Below, in pieces: positions 37,171 through 48,819 of a stretch of 64,000 nucleotides of DNA (position 1 is the first letter of the stretch; each line of letters opens with the position of its first letter). The translations under genes and the position numbers were made by a program. Under the pieces are notes generated by a model that was not told the origin of the DNA, did no database searches, and was given only the letters and a program-made list of their open reading frames with translations. Source of the stretch: Ilex aquifolium (taxonomy: Eukaryota > Streptophyta > Magnoliopsida > Aquifoliales > Aquifoliaceae); assembly GCA_951799425.1 (NCBI GenBank), contig OX637404.1, positions 22,440,545-22,504,544 of the forward strand, written 5' to 3'.

Positions 37171-37187
37171 CCCCCCCCCCCCCCCCC
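37171..37187. repeat. Poly-C homopolymer, 17 bases
   Basis: An uninterrupted run of 17 C in copy A. The matching run in copy B (43315-43334) is 20 C and preceded by extra C-rich sequence. Exact lengths may be affected by sequencing error. Confidence 0.9.
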
Positions 37188-37873
37188 GAAAACAAAAAAA
37201 AAAACAACCAATCATATGCTTTATGATCACAACTGTAGTCACCATCATCGTTTCTCATTCAGTTATAACAATATTTTAGGTGGCACACAATGGAAAGGGA
37301 CTTATCACATAAATGTCAACCAATAACAATAAGCCCACCGAGCCCAATGGGCCCTTTCACCTCCACACAAGCACAGCCCACACATTTCGCAAGATTGACA
37401 CGTGTATGGCCTTCGACGAACCACCTATCTACACATTTAAGTGGGGATGGGCACGTAGAAGAGCCAGCGTAACTGATAGAGTCACCTAGCCATGATTGGG
37501 CTTGGAGCTGAAATTGGAGCCCACCACGTAAAAAAGTTTTTTTTTAAATTTTTGTTTTAATACGGGCCGGGCCCACCAGGCCCTAATGTCTAATATGTGA
37601 TGCGAGAGCATTAAAGTGGGTTTGTGCGGTATTGTACACCGCTGCTTACATTTGTCAGTTATATTAATGTATGATCCCGAAAAATTATTTTTCTTATCAT
37701 ATTTTTTTATTAATTAAAAAATAGTACATTCAAAATTTATTATTTATTATTTTATTTTATTTATTATTTTCACGATCATGATCACAAACAAAAATAAAAA
37801 AAAGACCCACGATTAAAATTCTTTCTTTTTTTTTTTTTTCAGAAAAGTGTTTTTTTAATAGCATAAGAGATAT

Positions 37874-38041
37874 GAGCAATGCTATATATCTCAAATTTGT
37901 ATATCAAATGTGCATTCCAAATCAATGAGGATGGTTGGATCAGTGGGTCCCAATTAAAAAAATTGATGAGACTCACTCATCTATCCTCGTTCATTTAGGA
38001 TCCACATTTAGAATACAAATTTGAATTATATAGTATTTCTC
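37874..38041. mobile_element. Mutator-like MITE present only in copy A
   Basis: Left end GAGCAATGCTATATATCTCA and the complement of the right end GAGAAATACTATATAATTCA form ~30-bp TIRs, with further pairing through CAAATTTGTAT. The flanks AAGAGATAT (37865-37873) and AAAAGATAT (38042-38050) match at 8 of 9, fitting a Mutator-type 9-bp TSD. Copy B (about 43796-43806) has one uninterrupted AAGAGATAT followed directly by CTATAAGG, the empty site. Confidence 0.85.
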
Positions 38042-38434
38042 AAAAGATATCTATAAGGATTCCAGGATTACGTTTAAGCGACGTGAAGGGTTGACACGTA
38101 TCAATATCTGTAGGCCCACCTGCCGACAGATTATTGAATGTGGTGTGAGACACAGTGGTCTAAGGTGTTGACTCTATGAGATGAAGGTCTGAGGTATTTG
38201 GTGTGGGTGAGGCTATCAAAAGTCAAACCTCGGTGGGTTCTGTTCACTTGAAGCAAGGTTGTTAGTAATGTCTCTAACAACATCATTATTAGTACGGTGG
38301 CGTTTTAAAATATGATATTATCTGTTAATAGATATAATGATAATATGATATTAAAGGGTTTAAAGTTTTTTTTAATTACCTGCTTCGTAAATGAGTGTAC
38401 TCAACATGACACGATTAATAAACAAATCAGGTAT

Positions 38435-39112
38435 TATGGGTGCAATTCGGACGGGTTGAGAGATCAACCCTAGGTATATAATCTTTAATCTTAACCTGAA
38501 CTCGATCTCAACCCGAGGTATTCAACCTGAGTACTACCCAAGTTAAATTTGGGCGAGTTCGAGTTGAATTCAAGTTTTTTAATTCGGGCTAATTTTGAGT
38601 TAAAACTCGAGTTGAATTCGGGTTACAAATTACACAACTCAATCAGAACACAATATAAAAAAATTAAACCAAAATGTCCAAAAGACCATAGCCACCGCCA
38701 CCACACTACAGCCATTGCCACCACCTACCCAGTGATGTTCTTCGCTGAGAGAGGCATAGATCTGAGATAGGTCCTTTGAATCATTGTGATCTTCGGCGCA
38801 GATCTAAGAGAGATCCTTTGAGTCGTAATGGTCTTCGGCGCAGATCGAGTCGTTGTGGTCTTTGTAGACCTCATTGTTTGAGAAAGAGGCAGAGAACGAG
38901 AGAGAGGCGTATGAGATTTTGTATATATATATATTTAAATTTGTCGAGTTTGGGTTGAATCTGATAACTTGATGCCTCAATCCGGGTGTTGCCCGAATTC
39001 AATTCGGATTGGAGTTTTTAAATCCAAGCCTAATTCAAAATTTTAAAACCTAAACCCAAGCCTTATTTTTTTTGGGTTGGGCTCGGGTTGGCCTGCCTAA
39101 GTTGCACCCCTA
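38435..39112. mobile_element. hAT MITE shared by both duplicate copies
   Basis: Left end TATGGGTGCAATTCGG and the complement of the right end TAGGGGTGCAACTTAGG are TIRs. The flanks TCAGGTAT (38427-38434) and TCAAGTAT (39113-39120) match at 7 of 8. The 678-bp interior has CAACCCGA/TCGGGTT-rich arms. The same element occupies the same position in copy B, so it is older than the duplication. The frames at 38549-38958 inside are not genes. Confidence 0.82.
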
Positions 39113-40360
39113 TCAAGTATGAGTGAAGTCAATCAAAAAAATACACGACACAGCTCGTTTATATATTAATTATATACATTTATACACGACACGAACCTGA
39201 TATGACACGATTCATTAGATACAAATTAATAAACAAATGGGATATGAGTGAAATATTTTTTAACATGAACTCACTAGCACCTAACACAAACGTACTTCAC
39301 CTGACATGATTGACAGACCTATATTATATGCTCACTTTAGTTGGACAAGATCTCACTTTTTTATCGAGAAGTTTGATATTTGAATCTAATCAAATACAAA
39401 ATGTGTTTGCAATAAAAAGAAAAATTATCATCGGTATATTTCCCCCCTTCCCCCTTTAGAAAAGGGTTGCGGGAGAGCGACCAACATAGAAACTCTATCT
39501 GAACGTGACCATAATGGCTTGAATCTGCAAAGAATGCGCAAGAAAAAAGTAAATCTTCATTATAAATGTGGTATCATACCATTCTTGACATGTGATATCA
39601 TATTGTAAAAACAATATGATAGTTTTATCCTTATGCAAACTATGAGGGATATGTAGGAAATTGTATTAGAGTTATTTATGGCCCTTATACTGTCGGTAGC
39701 CCTTAACCTGCCTGATAATACCACCTCTCATGTGGTATTAGATATAATTATGTACATGGGTTTAGTGTAACTGTAATTGTCCAGTCAAGATTTAGATCTG
39801 AAAATTAGTACCAAAATTAAAATACAAAACAAATGAGGTATAAGTGAATCTCATATACTAATTTACTTTATCCCACCGCTTAATACTCTAACTATTCGAC
39901 AAACAAACACACCCTTAGTGTACATCACAAATATACAGGTGCGGGGACGATAACCATTAAACCAACCACATCGCTCAATAAATAAATACTTGAAGACATT
40001 TGAGGACTAGGATTGAATCCCACCTTCTTGTGAGTTGAGAAGGGTGAACTCACTTCCTTAACTGGTGTAGTAGCTTGTTCAAAGTGTTTTTCTCTCTGTA
40101 TGTAATCTCACTTATAACATCTAAACACTATACACATGAATTAAATCTCAGTCACAAAAATTAACCAGCAGCTGCTAAGGGCAGTCAAATGCACGCAGTT
40201 TTCACCACTACAAGGTCTTGGGATGATCAGATGTACGTAATTTTACATTCTTAAGCGAAAAGACTTTCTACAACCCGAATTTTTGATTCCGAAATTACAA
40301 TAAATCTGCTAAAACACTCTTGCTACCTTAATTTCTAGGCGGATCACCATCAGTACTATT

Positions 40361-42905
40361 CCGGAAAGTAAAGATGTATTGCATATCAAAAGAGATACAA
40401 AAGCATGGGCATCCCCATGGTATTACAAAGAATGGAAAACAAATCTGTGAGAGGTGTGAGCAAGTAGCTACACCTCAGACAGATTTGTCAAAAGAAGTTT
40501 CCATATGAAACTGATGATGAAATTGGGAAGTTACACAATACAGTTGCTTGGGAGTTGTAGTTTTCCAGAAATGGCGAGATTCAGTTGAGAGCTTTTGAAT
40601 TTCAGAGATGCAAGTTTGTCCCTTACAGTTTGCAACATGGATTTGAAGATAGTGCTTGGGTCCTTTGCCTTGTTAGCGAAAATTCTGGTGTTTCTTTCCA
40701 TCCATAGATAGTAGACAGCAGCCACAGGCGGAGGGAGGCAGGGGCCAGGGTAGGCACGTGCCCCCCCCTCAAAATTTTTTTTATTTTATTAGTGAGGTAT
40801 ATGTATTATATATTTATACATCTATATTATATGTGCCCCCCTCATTTATATTAGACTCACATTATTTACCCAAAATAATTAAAAAATTAAGCCCAATTAA
40901 AACAAAAAAAAAATTGAGCTCACTATTATCTACCCAAACTTATTAAAAAATCAAATATTTGACCTATTACAATCCACCCAAACCTATTAAAAAAATAAAA
41001 TTTTTAGCCCAACATTAAAAACAAAATTTTTGGCCCAACATTAAAAACAAACTTTTGGCCCATCTATCATTAAAAAACAAAACTTTTGGCCCACTTGACT
41101 AAAACTTATCTTATCTTTCTTTTTTTTTTTTTTTCTCTTTGTCTCACTCACTCCTCCTAGCTGCCCACTGTCCAGCCACAAGAAAAAGAGAAGAAACCGA
41201 GAGAAGCTCAGTTCCTTAAGTTCCTTGAGTTTTTTTGTCTTTCTTTGCACCGACCTATAAAATTATTTTATACATTATATTTACCCCCTAAATTTTTGAA
41301 AATTTTAATAATGGTTCTAATCTTTTTTTTTTTTTTTAATAAATTAGTGGACCACTAACCCTCTAAAATAAATATGTTAGTTTTGGATTGAGTCAATGTT
41401 CTATTTGTATATTGACGAAAATACAATATTTCTCTTTATCTAATACAATATTCGTTACTTTTTAAGAATAATTTTTAGTTTTCATTTACCATTTTTTTAG
41501 TAATAATAGTTTATAATTTAATAAAATACGATTGTATACAAAAAATAAAAAGTTGTAACCCAAAAATATTTCAAACTATATTGAATAGGAAATTTCTCTA
41601 TAAGATTGATAATGATCTCAACTAAATTTTGTAACTAAATAAAGAATAATTTTACTACGTACTTGTGATTGTGCGCATTGATAGAAAATTAGTGAAAAAT
41701 TAATTTACATTTAATTCATATACAAAATTTTAGAGATTTTAAAAAAATTTATATTTTATTGAAATATATAATTAGGTTAAAATGTACTAAAAAAATTATT
41801 TTGTGTCTTTTTGTTAAGATTTTGTTTCGGCTAAATAAAAATTGAATTTATTATTTCATAATAATTTAGTGTTGATTCTTATTTTTTTTTCATTCTTGAA
41901 CTGAATTTTTTAGTATTAATTTCAACTAAATATTTTTTTATACCAGTTATATTTTGCCTCCATTATAAATATTCATGGCTCCGCCCCTGGCAATATACAT
42001 TTTTTTTTTGGAATTTTTTATGTTAAATGGATTTCATATATCAAATATAATATAATAAATATAAATATGTTATATAGTGTGATTGGTTAGACAGAAAAAA
42101 ATTATAGTGCATAATTAAAGTGTCCACCCTGAACAAAATTTCTGGCTCCGCCCCTGACAGCAGCTGAGAGACACAACTTTTGAAGGACTATGAATAATAT
42201 CTTCCCTTTCCAGTGAAGTGCAGCCCATGAGACAAAATTAGTCCAAGGCATGCATTGCCAAGAAAAGTTGAAGTGTTGGTTGAGTAAGTTCCAGACTCTC
42301 TTAGAGTATTGGCACTCAAAGAACAGGTGAAAGTGAGACTCAATATCTTCACCACATAACACACACTCCAGGTCTTGGTGAGGGGCATAAGCATGAATTT
42401 TGTCCTTTGTTTTGAGCCTCTGCTTGACTGCAATCCAAAGGATGAAACTTAGTCTAGGAACAAATTGACTATACCAGACAAGTCCATGCCGAGGAACCAC
42501 CTCAGCCTTTGTTCTAAGATGTTCCCATGCAGATTTTGAAGAAAAAGAACCATTGGAGGTGAGGGACCACTTGACTTTGTCAAAAGCATTCTGGTTTGGC
42601 AAATAAAGGGGCATGGAGTTTGAAATTTCCAAAGTTCCCCCTGATGGATGTGGTGGCCATTTTCATTGATTGTTATGAATGATGGTGCTGACTTTTGTCG
42701 CCCTTGAGGTGTTTGTAGACTGGAGGATACTCTGGTCATATCTCTGAAGCAAAGGCCCCAGTGGATGCCAATTGTCAAGCCAAAGAAATGTGTCATTTCC
42801 ATTCCCAATTTTGTGGAGGAGGAAAGGTCCGAAGGCTTCCCTCATCTTAAGCAAATTGAGCCAATTCCATGAGCAACATTGAAGAGGGGGGGTGCTATAC
42901 CAAAA
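40361..42905 (-). mobile_element. LINE fragment, split by a hAT insertion
   Basis: The minus strand encodes the C-terminal part of a plant L1 pol. It reads CCSWNWLNLLKMREAFGPF, DTFLWLDNWHPLGPL, a zf-RVT region (about 42300-42480) with WYSQFVPRLSFILW, CVLCGEDIESHFHLFFEC and VWNLL, then LQKLCLSAA. After the hAT element (40733-42156) it resumes as VYYLWMERNTRIFANK and stops at 40531. A premature stop follows HNNQ near 42661. The 3' UTR runs to about 40361 with no evident poly-A, and no TSD is seen. Copy A has 36 bp (36766-36801) in its place, so the integration involved a deletion. It is a different subfamily from the LINE at 31407 because no RNase H follows. Confidence 0.85.
40733..42156. mobile_element. 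Non-autonomous hAT inside the LINE fragment
   Basis: Left end CACAGGCGGAGGGAGGC and the complement of the right end CAGGGGCGGAGCCAGAA are TIRs of the same family as the elements at 22019 and 51071. Both flanks (40725-40732 and 42157-42164) read ACAGCAGC, a perfect 8-bp TSD. Removing the element and one TSD restores a continuous LINE reading frame. The 1.42-kb interior is AT-rich with repeated TTTGGCCCAACATTAAAAAC phrases and no transposase. Confidence 0.9.
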
Positions 42906-43314
42906 GGACAATGCATACACCAAACCCACGAAGTGCATACACCAAACCTACGAAGAAATGTTGATTTCTTTTCCCTCATGAAAGCAACATAACCTCTTTT
43001 TTCCATTAATTTTCGGATTCTACTCAGATTAAACAATATAAATTTCCACAGAAAATGCATTTCTGCATCATTCTCTTATTAATACGATGAACCAATAGTA
43101 CACGAAGACACAATTTTTGTTAGAGAATAGGATATCTCAAATAAATTAATAAATAGTCAAATACAAGAAATTTTGATTAGTAGAACGTTTAAAAGAGTTA
43201 CACATTCATAATTTCGAACATACAATTCAATACACTCGGGGGAGTTAAATATTCGTAAGATTGTCTAATGTGTAAAAAATAATATATAATGAGTAAAAAC
43301 CCCGAGAACCCCAA

Positions 43315-43334
43315 CCCCCCCCCCCCCCCCCCCC
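43315..43334. repeat. Poly-C homopolymer, 20 bases
   Basis: The copy-B counterpart of the 17-base C run at 37171, three bases longer and with an extra C-rich lead-in (ACCCCGAGAACCCCAA). Confidence 0.9.
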
Positions 43335-44450
43335 GGAAAACAAAAAAAAACAACCAATCATCTGCTTTATGATCACAACTGTAGTCACCATCATCGTTTC
43401 TCATTCAGTTATAACTATATTTTAGGTGGCACACAATGGAAAGGGACGTATCACATAAATGTCAACCAATAACAATAAGCCCATAGAGCCCAATGGGCCC
43501 TTTTCACCTCCACACAAGCACAGCCCACACATTTCGCAAGATTGACACGTGTATGGCCTTCGACGAACCACCTATCGACACATTTAAGTGGGGATGGACA
43601 CGTAGAAGAGCCAGCGTAACTGATAGAGTCACCTAGCCATGATTGGGCTTGGAGCTGAAATTGGAGCCCACCACGTAAAAAAGTTTTTTTTTTAAATTTT
43701 GTTCTAATACGGGCCGGGCCCACCAGGCCCTAATGTCAAATATGTGATGGAAGAGCATTAAAGTGGGCTTTTCAGAAAAGTTCTTTTTTAATAGCATAAG
43801 AGATATCTATAAGGATTCCAGGATCACGTTTAAGCCACGTGAAGAGTTGACACGTATCAATATCTGTAGGCCCACCTGCCGACAGATTATTGAATATGGT
43901 GTGAGACACAGGGGTCTAAGGTGTTGACTCCTTGAGATGAAGGTCTGAGGTATTTGGTGTGGGTGAGGCTATCGAAAGTCAAACCTCGGTGGGTTCTGTT
44001 CACTTGAAGTAAGGATGTTAGTAATGTCCCTAACAACATCATTATTAGTACGGTGGCGTTTTAAAATATTATATTATCTGTTAATACAATATAATGATAA
44101 TATAATATTAGAGGGTTTAAATTTTTTTTAATTACCCACTTGTAAATGAGTGTACTCAATATGACACGATTAATAAACAAATCAGGTATTATGGGTGCAA
44201 TTTGGACGGGTTGAGAGATCAATCCTAGTTCAACTCTAGTTATATAATATTCAACCCTAATCTGAATTCAATCTCAACCCGAGTACTGCCCAAATTGAAT
44301 TTGGGCGAGTTCGGGTTGAATTTAAGTTTCTTAATTCGAACTAATTTTGAGTTAAAATTCAAGTTGAATTCGGATTACAAATTACATAACTCAATCAGAA
44401 CACAATATAAAGAAATTAAACCAAAATGTCCAAAAGACCATAGCCACCGC

Positions 44451-45090
44451 TAGGGGTGCAACTTGGGTTGGGCAACCCGATTTTAACCCGAGCCTAACCC
44501 GAAAAAATTAGGGTTTAGGTTAGGGTTTTTAATACTTGGGTTGGGCTTGGGTCAAAAAACCTCAACCCGAATTCAATTTAGGCCGGGCTTAAGTCGAGGT
44601 ATCGACAACCCGATTTCAACCCGAACCCGACAAATTAAAAAATAATTTTATATATATAAAGCATTAGCATTTTTTTTCATTTTTACTCCATCGTCCTCTC
44701 TTTTTAGTTACTTGCTACTCTGTTACGCGTGATTAGTGGTGATAGTGTGATGTTTTAAGTTTAATGTTTTTATGGGTCTAATTTCTATGTTTTCTGGGAT
44801 TGTGCTTTGAGATCACTAGTTTTTTGGTATGAAAGCAGATGATCAATAATCGTGCACTGTTATGAATGAAATATATGGATTGTTTTATGAATTTGTAATT
44901 ATTTCTCCCCTCTCTCTGTCTCTCTTGCAGTGAACCCGAATTCAACCCGAGTCCGTCCGAATTAAACTCAGGCAGTGCTCGGGTTGAGTTCCTCAACTCA
45001 ACCCGAGGTAGGATTAGAGTTAGCGTTGAAGATTATATACCTAGGATTGGGCTAGGGTTGACTGTCTAACCCGCTCGAGTTACACCCCTA
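44451..45090. mobile_element. hAT MITE nested in a hAT MITE
   Basis: Left end TAGGGGTGCAACTTGGG and the complement of the right end TAGGGGTGTAACTCGAG are TIRs. The flanks GCCACCGC (44443-44450) and GCCATCGC (45091-45098) match at 7 of 8. Copy A has the uninterrupted site at about 38688-38695. The 640-bp interior has CAACCCGA-rich ends and no transposase. Confidence 0.88.
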
Positions 45091-46009
45091 GCCATCGCCA
45101 CCACACCACAGCCACTGCCACCACCTGCCCAGTGATGTTCTTCACTGAGAGAGGCACAGATCTGAGAAAGGTCCTCTGAATGATCTTCAGCGCAGATCTA
45201 AGAGAGATCCTTTGAGTCGTAGTGGTCTTCGGCGCAGATCGAGTCATTGTAGTCTTTGCAGACCTCATTATTTGAGAGAGAGGCAGAGCACAAGAGAGAG
45301 GCGTATGAGATTTTGTATATATGTATGTATATATATATATATATATTTAAATTTGTTGAGTTTGGGTTGAATCTGATAATTTGATGCCTCAATCCGGGTG
45401 TTGCCCGAATTCAATTCGGATTGGAGTTTTTGAATCTAAGCCTAACTCAAAATTTTAAGGGTGATTTAGAAGCCGGTACAATTTTTTAGATTTATTTAGG
45501 CAAAAGTAAAACACAAATACTTATTTGGGGTAAAGTGCATATTTTTAAAAAATGACACTATTGCCATTCGGTTAAGTGCAGATGGGTTGAAACTATTTGA
45601 ATTCCTACCGAAAATTTTGGCTACAATCAAGTAATGAGAGTTAAAAAATAGGAGCTAAAAAATAGGAGCTTTAATTATCTAATCCCTTCTTCTTCGGCAA
45701 AAGGGATTCTATGGCCATGGGAATGTCATATCCGTTTTTTTTTTTGGCTAAAATCAAGTGGGAGGTAAAATAGGGGGTTTAATTATCAAAACCCATCTTC
45801 TTCAACAGAATGATTCAAAATAAAACCATATGGGAATGCCATATCCGTTTTTTTTTCAGTCATTGATTATTTAGTTATTTTTTTCATAAACCTGTGTAAG
45901 TTGATTCAAAAATAAAACCAAATCGTAAAACCCTAATTTTGTGAAAATATATTAAGAATTTGCAGATCTATTATAGCATATGTATATGAAAAAAAAACAA
46001 TTTGGAACA

Positions 46010-46440
46010 TGATTTTTTTGATTAAAAATAGTTACGTAACTGTTTTAAATAATTATTTGGGATTCAAATATAGACTATTTATATTCAAAATTTAATGGTT
46101 TACCTGTTTTGCGTAACTATTCTTCTGATTTTAAGGATTCAATTCTTATAAGTCTATTATTGGCAACTTTATGGTTCATATTTTTTTGATTAAAAATAGT
46201 TACGTAACTGTTTTAAATAACTATTTGAGATTCAAAATATAGACAGTTCATATTCAAAATTTAATGGGTTTAACTATTTTGTGTAACTATTCTTCTGATT
46301 TAAAGGATTCAATTCTTATAAGTCTGTTATTGACAATTTTATGGTTCATGATTTTTTTGATTAAAAATAGTTACGTAACTGTTTTAAGTAACTATTTTGG
46401 ATTCAAATATAGACAGTTCATATTCAAAATTGTGGTTTAT
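46010..46440. repeat. ~170-bp tandem repeat, about 2.5 copies
   Basis: Units begin at about 46011, 46180 and 46350, each with TTTTTTGATTAAAAATAGTT then ACGTAACTGTTTTAA and TCATATTCAAAATT. They lie within the Mutator-like element. Confidence 0.8.
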
Positions 46441-46824
46441 GGAAACTCTTGTACTATCTACTATGTTGTAACTTTATGGTGTAACTGTTTTTGATAATTA
46501 TTAACAGTATGAGTTAATTGGAATTTTCATGATGATTTCATGCAGCAAGTTGAAGTGCAACGGGACATCCCATCCGATGAAGACATCTCTCCATTCCTGA
46601 TTAAGACATTAATAAAAAAATGAATGACATTGTATCAATTCAAAAGGAAAAGAAAAACAGTTACACAAAACAGAATAAAAAAACATTAATACAAATGACT
46701 GAATTAATTAATCACATACTCGGAGAAAAACATAAACACAAAATAATTACAATATACAGGATCTACCAAAAATAGACATTGGCTGAAAACTTGCATTCAA
46801 GAACAATTATACTAAAATGCAACT

Positions 46825-47330
46825 CTGATTTTTTCAACACAGTTACACAACAGTTACTATTTATACGAAAAATAGTTTACATCCATTAAAAAACAGTTAC
46901 ACCCATTAAAAACCAAAACAGTCTTTTTTTTTAACACAGTTACACAACAGTTACTATCTATACGAAAAATAGTTACACCCATTAAAAAACAGTTACACCC
47001 ATTAAAAACCAAAGCAGTCTTTTTTTTTTTTCAACATAGTTACACAACAGTTACTGTCTATACGAAAAATAGTTACACCCATTAAAAACCAAAACAATTT
47101 TTTTCCTCCTTCATCCCAACAACGAACAACATAAAACAAAAAATAATAAACCCAAAAACAGTTTTTTTTTATCCCATTCATTCCAACAACGACTAAACAT
47201 ACACAAAATCGAACATATGAATTTTCCAAAAAAAAATGACAGAATTGTAGAAGAAATATAATTATTTTGTCTATACTAAAAATAGTTACACCCATAAAAA
47301 ATACTGAAAATAGTTACACCCATTTAAGAT
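46825..47330. repeat. Array of GTTACACCCATTAAAAA repeats
   Basis: A ~95-115-bp unit combining CAGTTACACAACAGTTACT, TATACGAAAAATAGTT and one or two ACACCCATTAAAAA segments recurs about four times with decay to the right, within the Mutator-like element. Confidence 0.75.
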
Positions 47331-48819
47331 CAAAACAGTTTGTTTTTTCCCTCTATTTCAATAAGAAACGAACATAAAACAAAAATCAAATATAGAAAAT
47401 TCCCAAAAAATGAAGAAATATAATTATGTACAACTCACTTTCAATCCGATGACGATGATTGGTATTTGCATTTTCTTTTTCAAAGAAAACCACCACCGAA
47501 AAAATAAATTGCCGTTGAAGAAGACTTATCAGTTGAACACGTTGAAGAAGACTTATCAGTTGAACACATACGTTTGATTTAAAATAATAAAGATAACAAA
47601 TATGTAAAGATTACATATTTGTTTCTTAAAATAACTGTCAATAGATGCATAAATCTCTCACAAAACTACTCATTCAAAAATCAAAAATCAAAAAAGATAA
47701 CAAATATGTAATCTTTACATATTCGTTTCCTAAAATAACTGTCAATCATAGCTGCATAAAATAAGGAAGAATGTTTAAGTAAAAAGGATTTTAATTCTTT
47801 TGAATTTTGTACCTAAACATAAAATGTTTTATAAAAATTGTACTTAATAAAATAAACTACTTCCCCATACACTTTTGCTTAAATAAGTATTGAAAATTGT
47901 ACCCACACCTAAAAAACTCAAATTTTAAAACCCCAACCCAAGCCTTATTTTTTTGGGTTGGGCTCGAGTTGGCCCGCCCAAATTGCACCTCTATCAAGTA
48001 TGAGTGAAGTCAATCAAAAAAATACACGACACAATTCGTTTATATATTGATTATATACATTTATATATGACACGAACCCGATATGACACAATTCATTAGA
48101 TACAAATTAATAAACGAATGAAATATGAGTGAAATATTTTTTAACATGAACTCACTAGCACCTGACACAAACGTACTTCACCTGACATGATTGACAGACC
48201 TATATTATGTGCTCACTTTAGTTGGACAAGATCTCACTTTTTTATCGAGAAGTTTGATATTTGAATCTAATCAGATACAAAATGTGTTTGCAATAAAAAG
48301 AAAAATTATCATCGGTATATTTCCCCCCTTCCCCCTTTAGAAAAGGGTTGCGGGAGAGCGACCAACATAGAAACTCTATCTAAACGTGACCATAATGGCT
48401 TGAATCTGCAAAGAATGCGCAAGAAAAAACTAAATCTTCATTATAAAGCTGGTATCATACCATTCTTGACATGTGATATCATATTGTAAAAACAATATGA
48501 TAGTTTTATCCTTATGCAAAATATGAGGGATATGTAGGAAAGGGTATTAGAGTTATTTACAGCCCTTATATTGTCGGTAGCCTAACCTGCCTGATAATAT
48601 TACCTCTCAGGTGGTATTAGATATAATCATGTACATGGATTTAAGATAACTGTAATTGTCGAGTCAGGATTTAGATCCGAAAATTAGTACCAAAATTAAA
48701 ATACAAAACAAATGAGGTATAAGTGAATCTCATATACTAATTTACTTTATTCCACCGCGTAATACTCTAACTATTCGACAAACAAACACACCCTTGGTGT
48801 ACATCACAAATATACAGGG

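Larger units (their letters stand above)
36371..39939. repeat. Tandem segmental duplication, copy A (3.57 kb)
   Basis: From ACCATTAGACCAACC at the left to CAAATATACAGG at the right, this unit is repeated in direct orientation starting at 39953, with a 13-bp joint (39940-39952) between the copies. The copies align throughout apart from indels. Copy A privately carries a MITE (37874-38041), a ~216-bp segment (about 37621-37836) and 36 bp (36766-36801) missing from copy B. It lacks about 11 bp (TCTCACTTATA-like) present in B near 40107. Shared content includes a hAT MITE and a poly-C run. No gene is recognised in the unit; the open frame 37290-37472 is not conserved as a frame in copy B. Confidence 0.93.
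45458..47916. mobile_element. Mutator-like element of 2.46 kb, copy B only
   Basis: The element sits between TCAAAATTTTA (45447-45457) and TCAAATTTTA (47918-47927), where copy A has a single TTCAAAATTTTAAAACC near 39050. The ends are inverted and imperfect: GGTACAATTTT then, some 12 bp later, ATTTARGCAAAAGT near both termini. Target duplication of about 9-11 bp suggests a Mutator-like element. No transposase is found; the interior is dominated by two tandem arrays. The frames 46264-46494 and 47002-47295 are repeat translations. Confidence 0.72.
44190..47993. mobile_element. Copy-B hAT MITE carrying two nested insertions
   Basis: The counterpart of the 678-bp element at 38435-39112, with the same ends and TSDs TCAGGTAT (44182-44189) and TCAAGTAT (47994-48001). 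It is interrupted by another hAT MITE (44451-45090) and by a Mutator-like element (45458-47916). Confidence 0.85.
39953..48819. repeat. Tandem segmental duplication, copy B (8.87 kb)
   Basis: The second copy of the 36371-39939 unit in direct orientation, ending at the same CAAATATACAGG. It is enlarged by three insertions not in copy A: a LINE fragment with its own hAT (40361-42905), a hAT MITE (44451-45090) and a Mutator-like element (45458-47916). Removing these and allowing for the A-only segments gives close to the length of copy A, so the insertions account for the difference. Confidence 0.93.

Noticed and set aside
37290-37472. 60-residue frame in duplication copy A
   Set aside because: The corresponding sequence in copy B does not keep the frame, so no selection for a protein is evident.
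46825-47330. Regular spaced repeats considered as a CRISPR-like array
   Set aside because: Units are long, degenerate and without unique spacers, inside a plant transposon; it is a plain tandem repeat.
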